A DNA stretch of 32,408 nt from Rhodospirillales bacterium (GTDB lineage Bacteria; Pseudomonadota; Alphaproteobacteria; Azospirillales; Azospirillaceae), in NCBI GenBank assembly GCA_003165295.1, contig PLTC01000049.1, positions 1-32,408 on the forward strand, in the 5' to 3' direction. Each line of letters starts with the position of its first letter. Position 1 is the stretch's first letter. The notes below the pieces were generated by a model. The model was not told the origin of the DNA. It worked only from the letters and a program-made list of their open reading frames with translations, and searched no databases. Shown piece by piece: positions 15,809-23,823 of the stretch. A program made the position numbers and the translations under genes.

Positions 15809-16924
15809 TTATCCCGTGATGCCGGCACCGGCGAAATCGATGACTGGCGGCGGCTCCGCCGCCGTGGCGTCCAGTTCCTTCCAGAACAGCTCGTGACCGA
15901 AATAAAGAACGCCATTGACCAGGGCCGTGACACCGGTAATCCCCCCGGCGACCACCGCGCTGTTCGTGAAGGCGTAGCTGAGCAGCGCCACCGACGAGGC
16001 CACGACCACGCGCCAGCCCACGGTCTTGGCCGCGACCATCCACATCTGGGCCGCATTGTCGGCGGCATCGTCTTCGGGCCTCGTGGCCTCACGCAGTTGC
16101 TCCTGGTACTGCGCCGGGGACAGCCGGCCCTGGGCCAGCAGGCCGTCCAGGGCCTGCCTGCGGCGCTCGCCGACCGAATCGGCGGCGCCCGGGGCGGCAT
16201 CCGGCCAAGGCAGCATAAAGTCGTCGTCCAGGCGGTTCTTGAAGCCGGATTCCACCGCCGCAGCCATCACCGGACGCCACCGGATCAGGGCGTCGACCGG
16301 AGCCGCGGCAGCGGCGGCAGGGGCCGTCGCCGGGAGGACCCGGCGCCCCGGATCGAAGTGGTAACGAACATCGACGAAATCCTCGCGATCACCAACCCGC
16401 GCACCCGCCATCAGCCAGCCCTCCGGCACGTTCCAGCCACGCGCCACCGCCAGCGCCCGGGCACCCTGCCAGGCTGGTGACGACGGGGGTTCCATCGCGC
16501 CAACCGGGACCGCGAGCGAAACCCTCGCGGCAAAGGAACAGGACACGTCACCCTGGGTGCCGGCGTTGGGAACGGCGGCATAAAGGCCGGTCCGATAGCA
16601 GGCGGCGGCAGCACCCCAGCCCCGCCGGGCCGGCGACACATTGGTATGGATCATGATGAACGCCGTGACGGTTCCGGCTTCGACCTGGACCAGCACCACG
16701 GTCGCCACCGGCGCCGGCAGGGTCTGGCCGGCGCCGTCGGCGACGGTGCGGATCGACCCCGCAACCTGCCAGTCACCGGCGGGCAAGGGAATTTGCTTGC
16801 CGAAAAGCGGCAGGTAATGGCGGAGCGGGTGCCCGGCTTCCGCGGCATGGGCACCGGCACCGAACAGCAGGCCGAACAGCAGGCCGAACAGCGGCAGGAC
16901 CGGCAGGACCCGGACGAGGCTCAT
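15809..16924 (-). CDS. Exported unknown-domain protein with C-terminal DUF2061-like membrane segment (paralogue B)
   Basis: A 371-residue protein with a signal peptide (LVRVLPVLPLFGLLFGLLFG, cleavage near AHAAEA). An extracytoplasmic domain of about 150 residues follows, with KQIPLPAGDWQVAG at 43-56, VLVQVEAGTVTAFIMIHTN, RGWG and two Cys (109, 129), then WNVPEGWLMAGARVGDREDF. After a Pro/Ala linker come GFKNR near 228, a SHOCT-like helix (ALDGLLAQGRLSPAQYQEQL) and a DUF2061-like hydrophobic domain at about 297-350 (KTVGWRVVVASSVALLSYAF and GVTALVNGVLYFGHELFW). It ends with VIDF near the C-terminus. It overlaps the upstream paralogue by four bases (ATGA), so both are coupled. I know no described function for this architecture. 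Confidence 0.75.
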   Translation of the reverse strand: MSLVRVLPVLPLFGLLFGLLFGAGAHAAEAGHPLRHYLPLFGKQIPLPAGDWQVAGSIRTVADGAGQTLPAPVATVVLVQVEAGTVTAFIMIHTNVSPARRGWGAAAACYRTGLYAAVPNAGTQGDVSCSFAARVSLAVPVGAMEPPSSPAWQGARALAVARGWNVPEGWLMAGARVGDREDFVDVRYHFDPGRRVLPATAPAAAAAAPVDALIRWRPVMAAAVESGFKNRLDDDFMLPWPDAAPGAADSVGERRRQALDGLLAQGRLSPAQYQEQLREATRPEDDAADNAAQMWMVAAKTVGWRVVVASSVALLSYAFTNSAVVAGGITGVTALVNGVLYFGHELFWKELDATAAEPPPVIDFAGAGITG

Positions 16925-18105
16925 GACGGCTCCGCCACGGTGGAGAAATCGATTACAGGCTTGTATCGATCGGGGAACACCGTCGCCCACAGCATGTCAT
17001 AGCCGACGTAAAGAACCCCCGTGACCACCGAGGTCGCGACCTGCAGGCCCGCCGCGGTCGTGAGGTCGCCGATAAACAGATACTTGATGGCGAAGCCGGC
17101 GGAGACGCCCAGCACCTTCCACGACAACATCTTGATGACGCTTCTCTGGAACAGTGCGGTCAGGCCATCCACCGGCTGGTCCGTGGCGGCCGCGTGCCCC
17201 CCCTCGCCCCGCAAGGCCCGTTCCGAGGGCAGGGCGGGAATCTCCGGGGACTCGCTCGGACGCCCCTTAAAGCCTTGTTCGATCGGGTGTTTCATTGCCT
17301 CCGACCAGTCGCGCAGCGCCGGCAGCCAGGACGCGCGGGTGTCCTGGCCGGGTCCGGGGACAGGCGCTGGGACGGCGGCATCGGCCTGGCCGGACCACGA
17401 AGCGGCGATGACACCCGGCGGCGGCGTCTGCGGCGTCACCACCAGCGGTGGCGGAGCCGGCTGGTAATAATACCGGACCTCCAGGACATCGTGGCGGTCG
17501 CTGATCCGAAAGCCACCCATCAGCCAGTGTTCGGGGACAGTCCAGTGTCGGGTTCGCGCCAGTTCCAGCGCCTCGCGCCAGAATTCGGGCGCGGCGCCAT
17601 CCCGACGCACGGTCACGCCGCCACCGAAGGCACAGAACAGGTTGGTGCCGGCGTCATCATAGACCCGGACCAGCGGCAGGGCCGCGGCGGCGCAGTCGCT
17701 GTTCGTGCCCCAGCCGCGGTCCACCGGCAAGGCATTGGCGTGAATCACCACGAACGACCCGACGCTGCCGCCCTCCGGTCTGACCAGCACCAGGCTTTCG
17801 ATCACACCATAGGCGCCCGGGGCGTTGCCCGCCAGGCTTTCGTCCCCGCGGCCCGCCACCTGCCACTGGCCCGGAGGCAACGGGACCTGCTTGTGCGCAA
17901 CGTCGACGACGGTCTGGTACATCACTCCGGGTCCGGGCAACATCTCGACGGTGTCGGCCCGGGCCGGCGCCGACACGCCCCCCAACAGCAAACCGGCCAG
18001 AAGCACGACTACCGAAACGATGGCGGCGGGACCGCCGGAAAGTAACCGGGGACGCGCGGGCAACCGGTCGTCGGCCGGTTTAAGTCCGTGGCTGCTTTCG
18101 ATCAT
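16921..18105 (-). CDS. Exported unknown-domain protein with C-terminal DUF2061-like membrane segment (paralogue A)
   Basis: A 394-residue paralogue of the next gene. The signal anchor lies at about 22-50 (AAIVSVVVLLAGLLLGGVSA, then PARADT). The shared extracytoplasmic domain reads KQVPLPPGQWQVAG at 72-85, VLVRPEGGSVGSFVVIHAN, RGWG, Cys138 and Cys158, then WTVPEHWLMGGFRISDRHDV and VRYYYQP. A Pro-rich linker leads to a segment (IEQGFKGR near 275-282) also found in the paralogue. The DUF2061-like domain is at about 323-378 (KMLSWKVLGVSAGFAIKYLF and SVVTGVLYVGYDMLW), and the tail again contains VIDF. ATG 18105 has AAGGGAG upstream. The Cys pair, conserved in both copies, probably forms a disulphide outside the cytoplasm. 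First gene of the presumed six-gene operon. Confidence 0.75.
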   Translation of the reverse strand: MIESSHGLKPADDRLPARPRLLSGGPAAIVSVVVLLAGLLLGGVSAPARADTVEMLPGPGVMYQTVVDVAHKQVPLPPGQWQVAGRGDESLAGNAPGAYGVIESLVLVRPEGGSVGSFVVIHANALPVDRGWGTNSDCAAAALPLVRVYDDAGTNLFCAFGGGVTVRRDGAAPEFWREALELARTRHWTVPEHWLMGGFRISDRHDVLEVRYYYQPAPPPLVVTPQTPPPGVIAASWSGQADAAVPAPVPGPGQDTRASWLPALRDWSEAMKHPIEQGFKGRPSESPEIPALPSERALRGEGGHAAATDQPVDGLTALFQRSVIKMLSWKVLGVSAGFAIKYLFIGDLTTAAGLQVATSVVTGVLYVGYDMLWATVFPDRYKPVIDFSTVAEPS

Positions 18106-18852
18106 CTCGCGCGCTCCCTTGACTGGAGGTTACCAACCGCGTCGCCCCCGCCGGACGCCCCGGCGAGACAACAGATGGTGCCGCCCGGTGCTGAAGTCTC
18201 GAAGAGTCGCGTCATTTCGCGATTCATTGCCGCCCGAGACAGATGTGGGTACGGTTGCAAAAACCTATGTGCGAGTCTACTTGCAAAAGTCTTTCGATTG
18301 CCAACGCCGTTTAACGGTTTTGACGCTAACCCGATCGGCCGCTGTTGTCCTTTTCGAGTTCCAGTACGCAGCCATGCGCAGATCATCGGTTCATACGGCC
18401 GAGCCATGCAAATCTCGCAAATCTCGTAGAGACCTGATTTCACTGGAATTTTTAAGCGGATGGTCCGCCCTTGCCGATGTTGCGGCGCAATACCGATGAG
18501 CGGCACGTTGCCTTGACTGTGGAGTTTGAGTCACGCCGAACCGGGCGCCCGCCTCAGCCCAAGCACAACCCTTTGATTTAAAAATAGTTTCCAAACAAAT
18601 AGCCTCGCAATCAATAAGAACACAGCTTGATACGTAAGATTTTCCCATTTTTGTGCCGTTCCGCACTGCGATGACCAGAATAGCAGGACACGACGCCGTG
18701 TCAAGTTGACCTGTATCGCCGGGGATGGCCGTCGACAAGGGAATTTATATCGATATTTTCTTGACGCCCGCGGACGAGCCATCGTTTTTTTGATGTCCTG
18801 CGGTCACCGGAAAGCCGCCGCCGCAGGAATCAAGGCCGGCGTGGGACCCGGA
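18106..18852. other. Long intergenic stretch with an AT-rich centre; no supported gene
   Basis: About 750 bases between the leftward DUF2061 operon and the end of the leftward cupin gene. The part around 18575-18665 is strikingly AT-rich compared with the rest of the window. Reading frames of 80-134 codons exist on both strands but show no domain, no codon-position bias by eye and poor ribosome-binding sites. A small 6-bp hairpin is at 18687-18702. The region should contain the promoter of the operon starting at 18105; an unannotated small RNA or a decayed acquired segment is possible. Confidence 0.5.
18204..18225. promoter_or_regulatory. Imperfect inverted repeat upstream of the DUF2061 operon
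   Basis: GAGTCGCG and CGCGATTC flank a 6-base spacer, matching at seven of eight positions, about 100 bases before the first gene of the leftward operon. It has the size of a dimeric repressor operator. No family could be assigned. Confidence 0.3.
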
Positions 18853-19281
18853 TCATTCCCCCGGCTGCCAGCCCGGCGGCGCCAGTTCAAAGCCCGCGAA
18901 CTCGAAGGCCGGCGCCACCGTGCAGCCCACCAGGGTCCAACCGCCCAACGACTCCGCGGCCTGCCAGGCACCCGGCGGCACCACCCCCTGCGGGCGCTGC
19001 CCGGCCACCAGATCGTTGCCCAGCGTCAGGTGGCAAACCGCCTGACCCGGCGCGGCCACCGACAGCCTCAAGGGTCCGCCAGCGTACCAATGCCAGATTT
19101 CCACCGCGTCGACCCGGTGCCAGTGGGACCGCTGGCCCGCCGGCAACAGAAAATAGATCGCGGTACAGACTCCCCGGCCGCCTTCGGGACCCGGGTCCGG
19201 GTAACGGCAGGTCTCGACATAATAGCCGCCTTCGGGATGCGGACGCATCCCGAGCCGGGCGATGATGTCGGCCGCGGTCAC
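18853..19281 (-). CDS. DUF985-type cupin protein
   Basis: A 142-residue single-domain cupin of the DUF985/cupin_5 family. Visible are MRPHPEGGYYVETCR near the N-terminus, TAIYFLLPAGQRSHWHRVD, EIWHWYAGGPL, QAVCHLTLGNDL, PQGVVPPGAWQAAE and the terminal WTLVGCTVAPAFEFAGFELA followed by PPGW. The His and Glu residues in SHWHRVDAVEIWHWY occupy the cupin metal site. The biochemical role of this family is not established; a sugar-binding or epimerase-like role is sometimes suggested. The GTG at 19281 overlaps the glutathione S-transferase stop by four bases (GTGA), so it is coupled to that gene. Confidence 0.88.
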   Translation of the reverse strand: MTAADIIARLGMRPHPEGGYYVETCRYPDPGPEGGRGVCTAIYFLLPAGQRSHWHRVDAVEIWHWYAGGPLRLSVAAPGQAVCHLTLGNDLVAGQRPQGVVPPGAWQAAESLGGWTLVGCTVAPAFEFAGFELAPPGWQPGE

Positions 19282-19880
19282 GGCGCCGGCGGCCGGGTGA
19301 CCTCGAAGCTGGGACGGCGGCCGGCCTCGACGAACCACGCCGCCAGCCGCGGCCGGCCGACCCGCCACTGATCCTCGGCAAAGCGCAGGTCGAGATAGCC
19401 AAGCACGGTCGCCACCGCCAGCGTGCCGATGGTCACGGCCCCGGACAGCTCTTCGATCCGGCCTTCGAGGGCATCGAGAGCCCGGACCATCGCGGCCTGC
19501 TGACGCGCAATCCAGGTGGCGGAGCGCAGGCTTTCGGGACGCAGGGTTTCCAGCCGGCGCGCGATCGCGGCGTCGCACAGGCCGTCCGCCAACGCCTGAA
19601 GGCGCAACGCGGTCCAACGGTCCGGGCCATCGGGAGGAAACAACGTACCGCCGGCGAGACTGTTCAGGTACTCGCAAATCACCGGGCTGTCGAACAGCGG
19701 CGTGCCGTCGTCCAGAACCAGCGTCGGCACCTTGCACAGCGGATTGTCCTGGGGCAGTCCCTCGGTCACGGTCCAGGCATCGGTCAGCACCAGTTCAAGG
19801 CGATCGTCCAGCCCCAGCTCCAGGGCGGTCATGCGAACCTTGCGCACATAGGGCGAGGCCAGGCTGTAATAGAGCTTCAT
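19278..19880 (-). CDS. Glutathione S-transferase family protein
   Basis: A 200-residue GST. The N-terminal thioredoxin-like domain begins MKLYYSLASPYVRKVRMTALELGL, with Ser/Tyr residues in the glutathione-activating region, and continues NPLCKVPTLVLDDGTPLFDS with the cis-Pro and the glutathione-binding DS. The helical domain has ICEYLNSLAGGTLFPP and AVTIGTLAVATVLGYLDLRF. It resembles YibF-type bacterial GSTs as I remember them. It likely conjugates or reduces electrophiles with glutathione in the cytoplasm. It is coupled by overlap to the cupin gene and lies 75 bases after glyoxalase II, another glutathione enzyme. The ATG at 19880 has AGGAAT before it. Confidence 0.92.
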   Translation of the reverse strand: MKLYYSLASPYVRKVRMTALELGLDDRLELVLTDAWTVTEGLPQDNPLCKVPTLVLDDGTPLFDSPVICEYLNSLAGGTLFPPDGPDRWTALRLQALADGLCDAAIARRLETLRPESLRSATWIARQQAAMVRALDALEGRIEELSGAVTIGTLAVATVLGYLDLRFAEDQWRVGRPRLAAWFVEAGRRPSFEVTRPPAP

Positions 19881-19955
19881 CGGGATTCCTATCCTTAACT
19901 GTCCTGATAACGAACTGTCCTTAAAGGCGATTCTCGGCGTCGGCTCCGGTCCCGG

Positions 19956-20717
19956 TCAGAAACGGTCCTTGCGGCGGCGCAGCTCTCCGAACACCAGGGC
20001 CGGCGCCGCCCCGGCCATGTGCAGCGCCTCGGCCACCGCCGGCTCGTCGGCGCGCAGGAATGGATTGGTCGCGCGTTCAAGACCGATGGTGGTGGGAATG
20101 GTCGGCAGGCCCTGATCACGCTGGCCCCGGACCGCTTCGACCCGCGCCTTCAGCGCCGGGTTCCCGGGTTCGATGGCGAGGGCAAACCGGGCGTTGGCCA
20201 GGGTGTATTCGTGGGCACAATAAACCAGGGTCTCCGCGGGCAGCGCCCGCAGCCGGCAGAGCGAGTCCCACATCTGTTCGGGCGTCCCCTCGAACAACCG
20301 GCCGCAGCCCAGAGAAAACAGGGTATCGCCGCAGAACACCGCCCCCGCCCCGGGGAAATAAAACGAGAGATGGCCCCGGGTGTGGCCCGGGGTCCCCAGC
20401 ACCTCGACGGTCTCGGCCCCCAGCGGATAGCGACCGCCGTCTTCGACTCCGATATCCAACTCGCTGATCCGGGCGCGATCCTGAAGCGGCCCGACCACCG
20501 GGCAACGATAGCGGCTCTTGATCTGAAGATTGCCGGCGATGTGATCGTCGTGGTGATGGGTGTTGAAGATCGCCGTCACCCGCCAGCCGCGGCGCTCGAC
20601 GGCCCGGATCACCGGCCCGGCCTCGGCCGGATCGATCACCGCCACCGCGTCGCCGCCGGGCTCGTGGATGGCGAACACGTAATTGTCCTGGAGCGCGGGA
20701 ACGATCAGGATTTCCAT
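19956..20717 (-). CDS. gloB: Hydroxyacylglutathione hydrolase (glyoxalase II)
   Basis: A 253-residue metallo-beta-lactamase-fold hydrolase that splits S-lactoylglutathione to lactate and glutathione in methylglyoxal detoxification. The zinc motif THHHDDH is present in IFNTHHHDDHIAGN, with further ligands in TPGHTRGHLSFY, CGDTLFSLGCGRLFEGT and YCAHEYTLANARFAL. The C-terminal glutathione-binding part includes PTIPTTIGLERATNPFLR. The start MEILIVPALQDNYVF is typical, and GAGGAGG lies about 11 bases before ATG 20717. It leads a group of glutathione-related genes on the minus strand. Confidence 0.96.
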   Translation of the reverse strand: MEILIVPALQDNYVFAIHEPGGDAVAVIDPAEAGPVIRAVERRGWRVTAIFNTHHHDDHIAGNLQIKSRYRCPVVGPLQDRARISELDIGVEDGGRYPLGAETVEVLGTPGHTRGHLSFYFPGAGAVFCGDTLFSLGCGRLFEGTPEQMWDSLCRLRALPAETLVYCAHEYTLANARFALAIEPGNPALKARVEAVRGQRDQGLPTIPTTIGLERATNPFLRADEPAVAEALHMAGAAPALVFGELRRRKDRF

Positions 20718-20954
20718 GGCGTCACGGCCTCCTCACGGATGCCCGGGCGTGCGCCGCCCGTGTGCTTTGGTGATGAACCACCGGGACCGGCTTTTCAAGC
20801 CCTATCCGCCCCCCATCGAACCGGTCCCTGCCCGGGGCCGGCCGTGCCCGGGGAAACGCGGTCTTTCCCACCTCGCCCACGAAGCCGGTTGGTCTTGGGG
20901 GAAGTGAGCCTTGGGGGACTGTGCACCTGCCTGTCGCCGTGATAACGTCAGCCC

Positions 20955-21830
20955 ATGAAATTCGATATCACCTTGCGCAACCTGGCCGCGATGGGATCCC
21001 CGGCCCTGATCGGTATGATTACCGGCGCCCGGGTCGTGGAGCGGCTGCCCACCGAGTTCCCGGAGGCGAAGGATCGCCGGGTGGACACCCTGGTCCGCCT
21101 CGACAACGGCCGCATCCTTCATATGGAATGGCAGAGCGGGTACCATCCGGGCATGCCGTGGCGGATGCTCGGTTACCGGCTGCCGATCTCGACCACCTAT
21201 CCCGGCGTGCCGGTCCATCAGGTGGTGATCCAGGTCGGTGGCACCCGACTGGTGGCCGATCGCCTTGAGGCCGAGGGCCTGTCGTTCCGCTACCGGGTGC
21301 TGGACAGCCGGGAGCAGGACCCGACCCCGCTGCTGGCCAGCCCGGCGGTGGAGGACAATGTCCTCGCCATCCTGTTCGGCGCGCCGCTTGCGCTTCCGAC
21401 GCGGGTCCGTGCTATCCTGACCCGGCTCGCGGCCCTCGATGACCGGTCGCGCCGCGATGCCGTGACCCAGTTGCTGATCCTGGCGGGGCTGCGCAACGCC
21501 GCCGCGCTGGTCCTTGAGGAGGCGAAAACCATGCCGTTGCAGTTCGAGCCGATCACGGATCCGCTGTTTCTCGACCTCATCCGCCGGGGACAGCGGGAAG
21601 GCCGGGCGGAAGGAAGACTCGAGGGCGAAGCCAGGGGCGAAGCCAGGGGCGAAGCCAAGGGCGAAGCCAAGGCGCTGATCCGCCTTGCCGAGCGCCGCTT
21701 CGGGCCGCTGCCCGCGGACGCCCGCAACCGGATCCTGTCGACCGATGCACCCACCGTCGAAATCTGGTTGGACCGCCTGATGGACGCCCCGAGCCTCGAC
21801 GCGGTGCTCACCGACCGGCCGGCGAACTGA
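20955..21830 (+). CDS. Rpn-family PD-(D/E)XK nuclease-like protein with DUF4351 tail
   Basis: A 291-residue protein. The N-terminal half matches Rpn/transposase_31-type PD-(D/E)XK proteins: RRVDTLVRLDNGRILHMEWQSG gives the Asp44 and Glu58-x-Gln60 active-site pattern, followed by PWRMLGYRLPI. An acidic/basic tetrapeptide repeat GEAR/GEAK (four copies near residues 224-239) links to a C-terminal DUF4351 domain: ALIRLAERRFGPLPADARNR then WLDRLMDAPSLDAVL. Related Rpn proteins promote recombination and often occur as multiple divergent copies per genome. Transposition by this protein itself is not indicated, as no terminal repeats were seen. The ATG at 20955 has no obvious Shine-Dalgarno sequence. 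Confidence 0.85.
   Translation: MKFDITLRNLAAMGSPALIGMITGARVVERLPTEFPEAKDRRVDTLVRLDNGRILHMEWQSGYHPGMPWRMLGYRLPISTTYPGVPVHQVVIQVGGTRLVADRLEAEGLSFRYRVLDSREQDPTPLLASPAVEDNVLAILFGAPLALPTRVRAILTRLAALDDRSRRDAVTQLLILAGLRNAAALVLEEAKTMPLQFEPITDPLFLDLIRRGQREGRAEGRLEGEARGEARGEAKGEAKALIRLAERRFGPLPADARNRILSTDAPTVEIWLDRLMDAPSLDAVLTDRPAN
21624..21671 (+). repeat. In-frame 12-bp tandem repeat, four copies
   Basis: Four units of ggcgaagccagg/ggcgaagccaag lie in the Rpn-like gene and encode (GEAR/GEAK)x4, a charged helical linker between the nuclease-like and DUF4351 domains. Being a multiple of three, copy number can vary without breaking the frame. Confidence 0.92.
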
Positions 21831-21955
21831 AGCCCACCGGCCTCGCGGCAGCCGTGCCGGCCATCCGTTCCGATGCCGCCGCCGGAACCGGCAAAGCGCG
21901 TTGCCGTCATCCCCCAGGCCCCGATCCCCGGAAAGGCGCCGGGAATCGCTGATGA

Positions 21956-21984
21956 TTGACAGTGTTGCTGCCAGATTTTAAGGT
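21956..21984 (+). promoter_or_regulatory. Candidate sigma-70 promoter for etfBA-hbd
   Basis: A consensus -35 TTGACA at 21956-21961 is followed at 17-base spacing by a weak -10 TAAGGT at 21979-21984. Transcription would begin near 21991, leaving a leader of about 100 bases to etfB, which contains the hairpin at 22011-22034. Confidence 0.4.
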
Positions 21985-22010
21985 GCGGCCGGTTAGTTGG
22001 GTGATTGGGT

Positions 22011-22034
22011 GGCCGGGTGGTTGGACACCCGGCC
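22011..22034 (+). promoter_or_regulatory. Stable hairpin in the etfB leader
   Basis: GGCCGGGTG and CACCCGGCC pair perfectly (9 bp) around the loop gttgga. It lies about 60 bases before the etfB ATG. No T-run follows, so it is not a standard terminator; it may stabilise the mRNA 5' end. Confidence 0.5.
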
Positions 22035-22092
22035 CGCTGTTGATCGACTTTCCGGGCTTTGTCGGCCCCCGACCTGGCGCAAAGGTAAAGCG

Positions 22093-22842
22093 ATGAAAAT
22101 TCTTGTCCCCGTAAAACGGGTTATCGATTACAATGTCAAGATTCGCGTCAAGCCGGACGGCTCGGGCGTCGAAACCGCCAACGTCAAGATGTCGATGAAC
22201 CCCTTCGACGAGATCGCCGTAGAAGAATCGGTGAGACTGAAGGAAGCGGGGACGGCGTCGGAGGTGATCGTGGCGAGCCTCGGGCTCCAGACCAGCCAGG
22301 AAACCATCCGCACCGCGCTGGCCATGGGTGCCGACCGCGGCATTCTCGTCGTCAGCGATCAGGAACTCCAGCCCCTGGCCGTGGCCAAGGCACTGGCGGC
22401 GATCGTCGCGCGGGAAAAGCCTGAGCTGGTGCTGATGGGCAAGCAGGCCATCGACGACGATTGCAATCAGACCGGCCAGATGCTGGCGGCGCTGCTGGGC
22501 TGGCCCCAGGGCACCTTCGCCTCGAAACTGGCGGTGTCCGACGGCGGGGTCACCGTGACCCGGGAAGTCGATGGCGGCCTGGAGACGGTGCGGCTCAAAC
22601 TGCCGGCGGTGGTGACGGTGGACCTGCGGATGAACGAGCCGCGTTACGCCTCTCTGCCCAACATCATGAAGGCCAAGAAGAAGCCGATCGCCACGCTCAC
22701 CGCCGCCGATCTCGGCGTGGACCTCGCGCCGCGCCTCAGGACCCTCAAGGTTGAGGAGCCGCCCAAACGCAAGGGCGGCGTCAAGGTGGCCTCGGTCGAG
22801 GCCTTGGTCGACAAGCTCAGGAACGAAGCGCGGGTGATCTGA
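22093..22842 (+). CDS. etfB: Electron transfer flavoprotein, beta subunit
   Basis: A 249-residue EtfB. It starts [19 protein letters not shown] and has the AMP/FAD-associated [64 protein letters not shown] and [27 protein letters not shown], the conserved recognition loop with the Leu that contacts partner dehydrogenases. With EtfA it carries electrons from acyl-CoA and other flavin dehydrogenases to ETF-quinone oxidoreductase. It is the housekeeping type, not FixA, judged from the N-terminus and the MNPFDE segment. AAAGG precedes ATG 22093; etfA follows after one base. Confidence 0.97.
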   Translation: MKILVPVKRVIDYNVKIRVKPDGSGVETANVKMSMNPFDEIAVEESVRLKEAGTASEVIVASLGLQTSQETIRTALAMGADRGILVVSDQELQPLAVAKALAAIVAREKPELVLMGKQAIDDDCNQTGQMLAALLGWPQGTFASKLAVSDGGVTVTREVDGGLETVRLKLPAVVTVDLRMNEPRYASLPNIMKAKKKPIATLTAADLGVDLAPRLRTLKVEEPPKRKGGVKVASVEALVDKLRNEARVI

Positions 22843-22843
22843 C

Positions 22844-23785
22844 ATGGCCATCCTGGTAATCGCCGAACACGACAACGTCGCCCTCAAATCGGCGACGCTG
22901 ACCACCCTGGGCGCCGCCGCCAGGCTCGGCGGCGAGGTTCATCTGCTGGTGGCGGGCGCCGGCTGCGCCGCCGTGGCCGAGGCCGCCGCCAGGCTTTCGG
23001 GCGTAACGAAGGTGCTGCTGGCCGACGCCGCGGAATACGCCCACGGCACCGCCGAGCCCCTGGCACCGCTGGTGGTCGGGCTGGCCCAGGGCGCCAGCCA
23101 TGTGCTGGCGCCGGCCACCTCCTTTGGCAAGAACCTGCTGCCGCGGGTGGCGGCGTTGCTGGATGTGGCGATGATCTCGGAAATCATCGGCGTCGTCGGC
23201 CCCGACACCTTCACCCGCCCGATCTATGCCGGCAACGCCATTGCCACCGTGCAGTCGGCCGACCCGATCAAGGTCATCACGGTCCGCGGCACCGCTTTCG
23301 AGGCCGCCGGACCCGCAACCGCCGCGGCCCCCATCGAGGCGGTCAAGGGCACCGGCGATCCCGGCCTTTCGGCCTTCGTCAGCGCCGAACTGACCACCTC
23401 GGCACGCCCCGAACTGACCACCGCCCGGGTGGTCATCGCCGGCGGTCGCGGCCTGCAATCCTCCGCGAATTTCAGGATGCTGGAATTGCTGGCGGACCGG
23501 TTGGGCGCAGCCATCGGGGCCTCGCGCGCCGCGGTGGACGCCGGCTTCATCGCCAATGATGCCCAGATCGGCCAGACCGGCAAGATCGTGGCCCCCGAGT
23601 TGTACATTGCCGTGGGCATTTCCGGGGCGATCCAGCATCTGGCCGGCATGACCGGCGCCAAGGTGATCGTCGCCATCAACAAGGACGAGGAGGCCCCGAT
23701 CTTTCAGGTGGCCGACTACGGTCTGGTCGCCGATCTGTTCAAGGCGGTCCCCGACCTGATCCAGGAACTGGAGAAGGCCGGCTGA
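22844..23785 (+). CDS. etfA: Electron transfer flavoprotein, alpha subunit
   Basis: A 313-residue EtfA. The N-terminal domain begins MAILVIAEHDNVALKSATL, and the C-terminal FAD-binding domain is complete: VVIAGGRGLQSSANFRMLEL, GAAIGASRAAVDAGFIAND, QIGQTGKIVAPELYIAVGIS, GAIQHLAGMTGAKVIVAIN and KDEEAPIFQVADYGLVADLF. It binds the redox-active FAD of the heterodimer in the cytoplasm. The ATG is separated from the etfB stop by a single base, so the pair is made in equal amounts. hbd follows 38 bases later. This order is common in Rhodospirillales. Confidence 0.97.
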   Translation: MAILVIAEHDNVALKSATLTTLGAAARLGGEVHLLVAGAGCAAVAEAAARLSGVTKVLLADAAEYAHGTAEPLAPLVVGLAQGASHVLAPATSFGKNLLPRVAALLDVAMISEIIGVVGPDTFTRPIYAGNAIATVQSADPIKVITVRGTAFEAAGPATAAAPIEAVKGTGDPGLSAFVSAELTTSARPELTTARVVIAGGRGLQSSANFRMLELLADRLGAAIGASRAAVDAGFIANDAQIGQTGKIVAPELYIAVGISGAIQHLAGMTGAKVIVAINKDEEAPIFQVADYGLVADLFKAVPDLIQELEKAG

Positions 23786-23823
23786 TCGACAACAGGCAAC
23801 ATCCGCCCGGGAGAGGGAAGGCC

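Noticed and set aside
12234-18105. Magnetosome or secretion-system gene cluster
   Set aside because: No mam/mms protein, secretion ATPase or channel component is recognisable; the Gly-rich small protein alone is not evidence.
18102-18506. A 134-codon minus-strand frame upstream of the DUF2061 operon
   Set aside because: No domain or good ribosome-binding site, and it overlaps the start of a better-supported gene.
20955-21830. Active transposon
   Set aside because: The Rpn-like gene has no terminal inverted repeats or target-site duplication that I can see.
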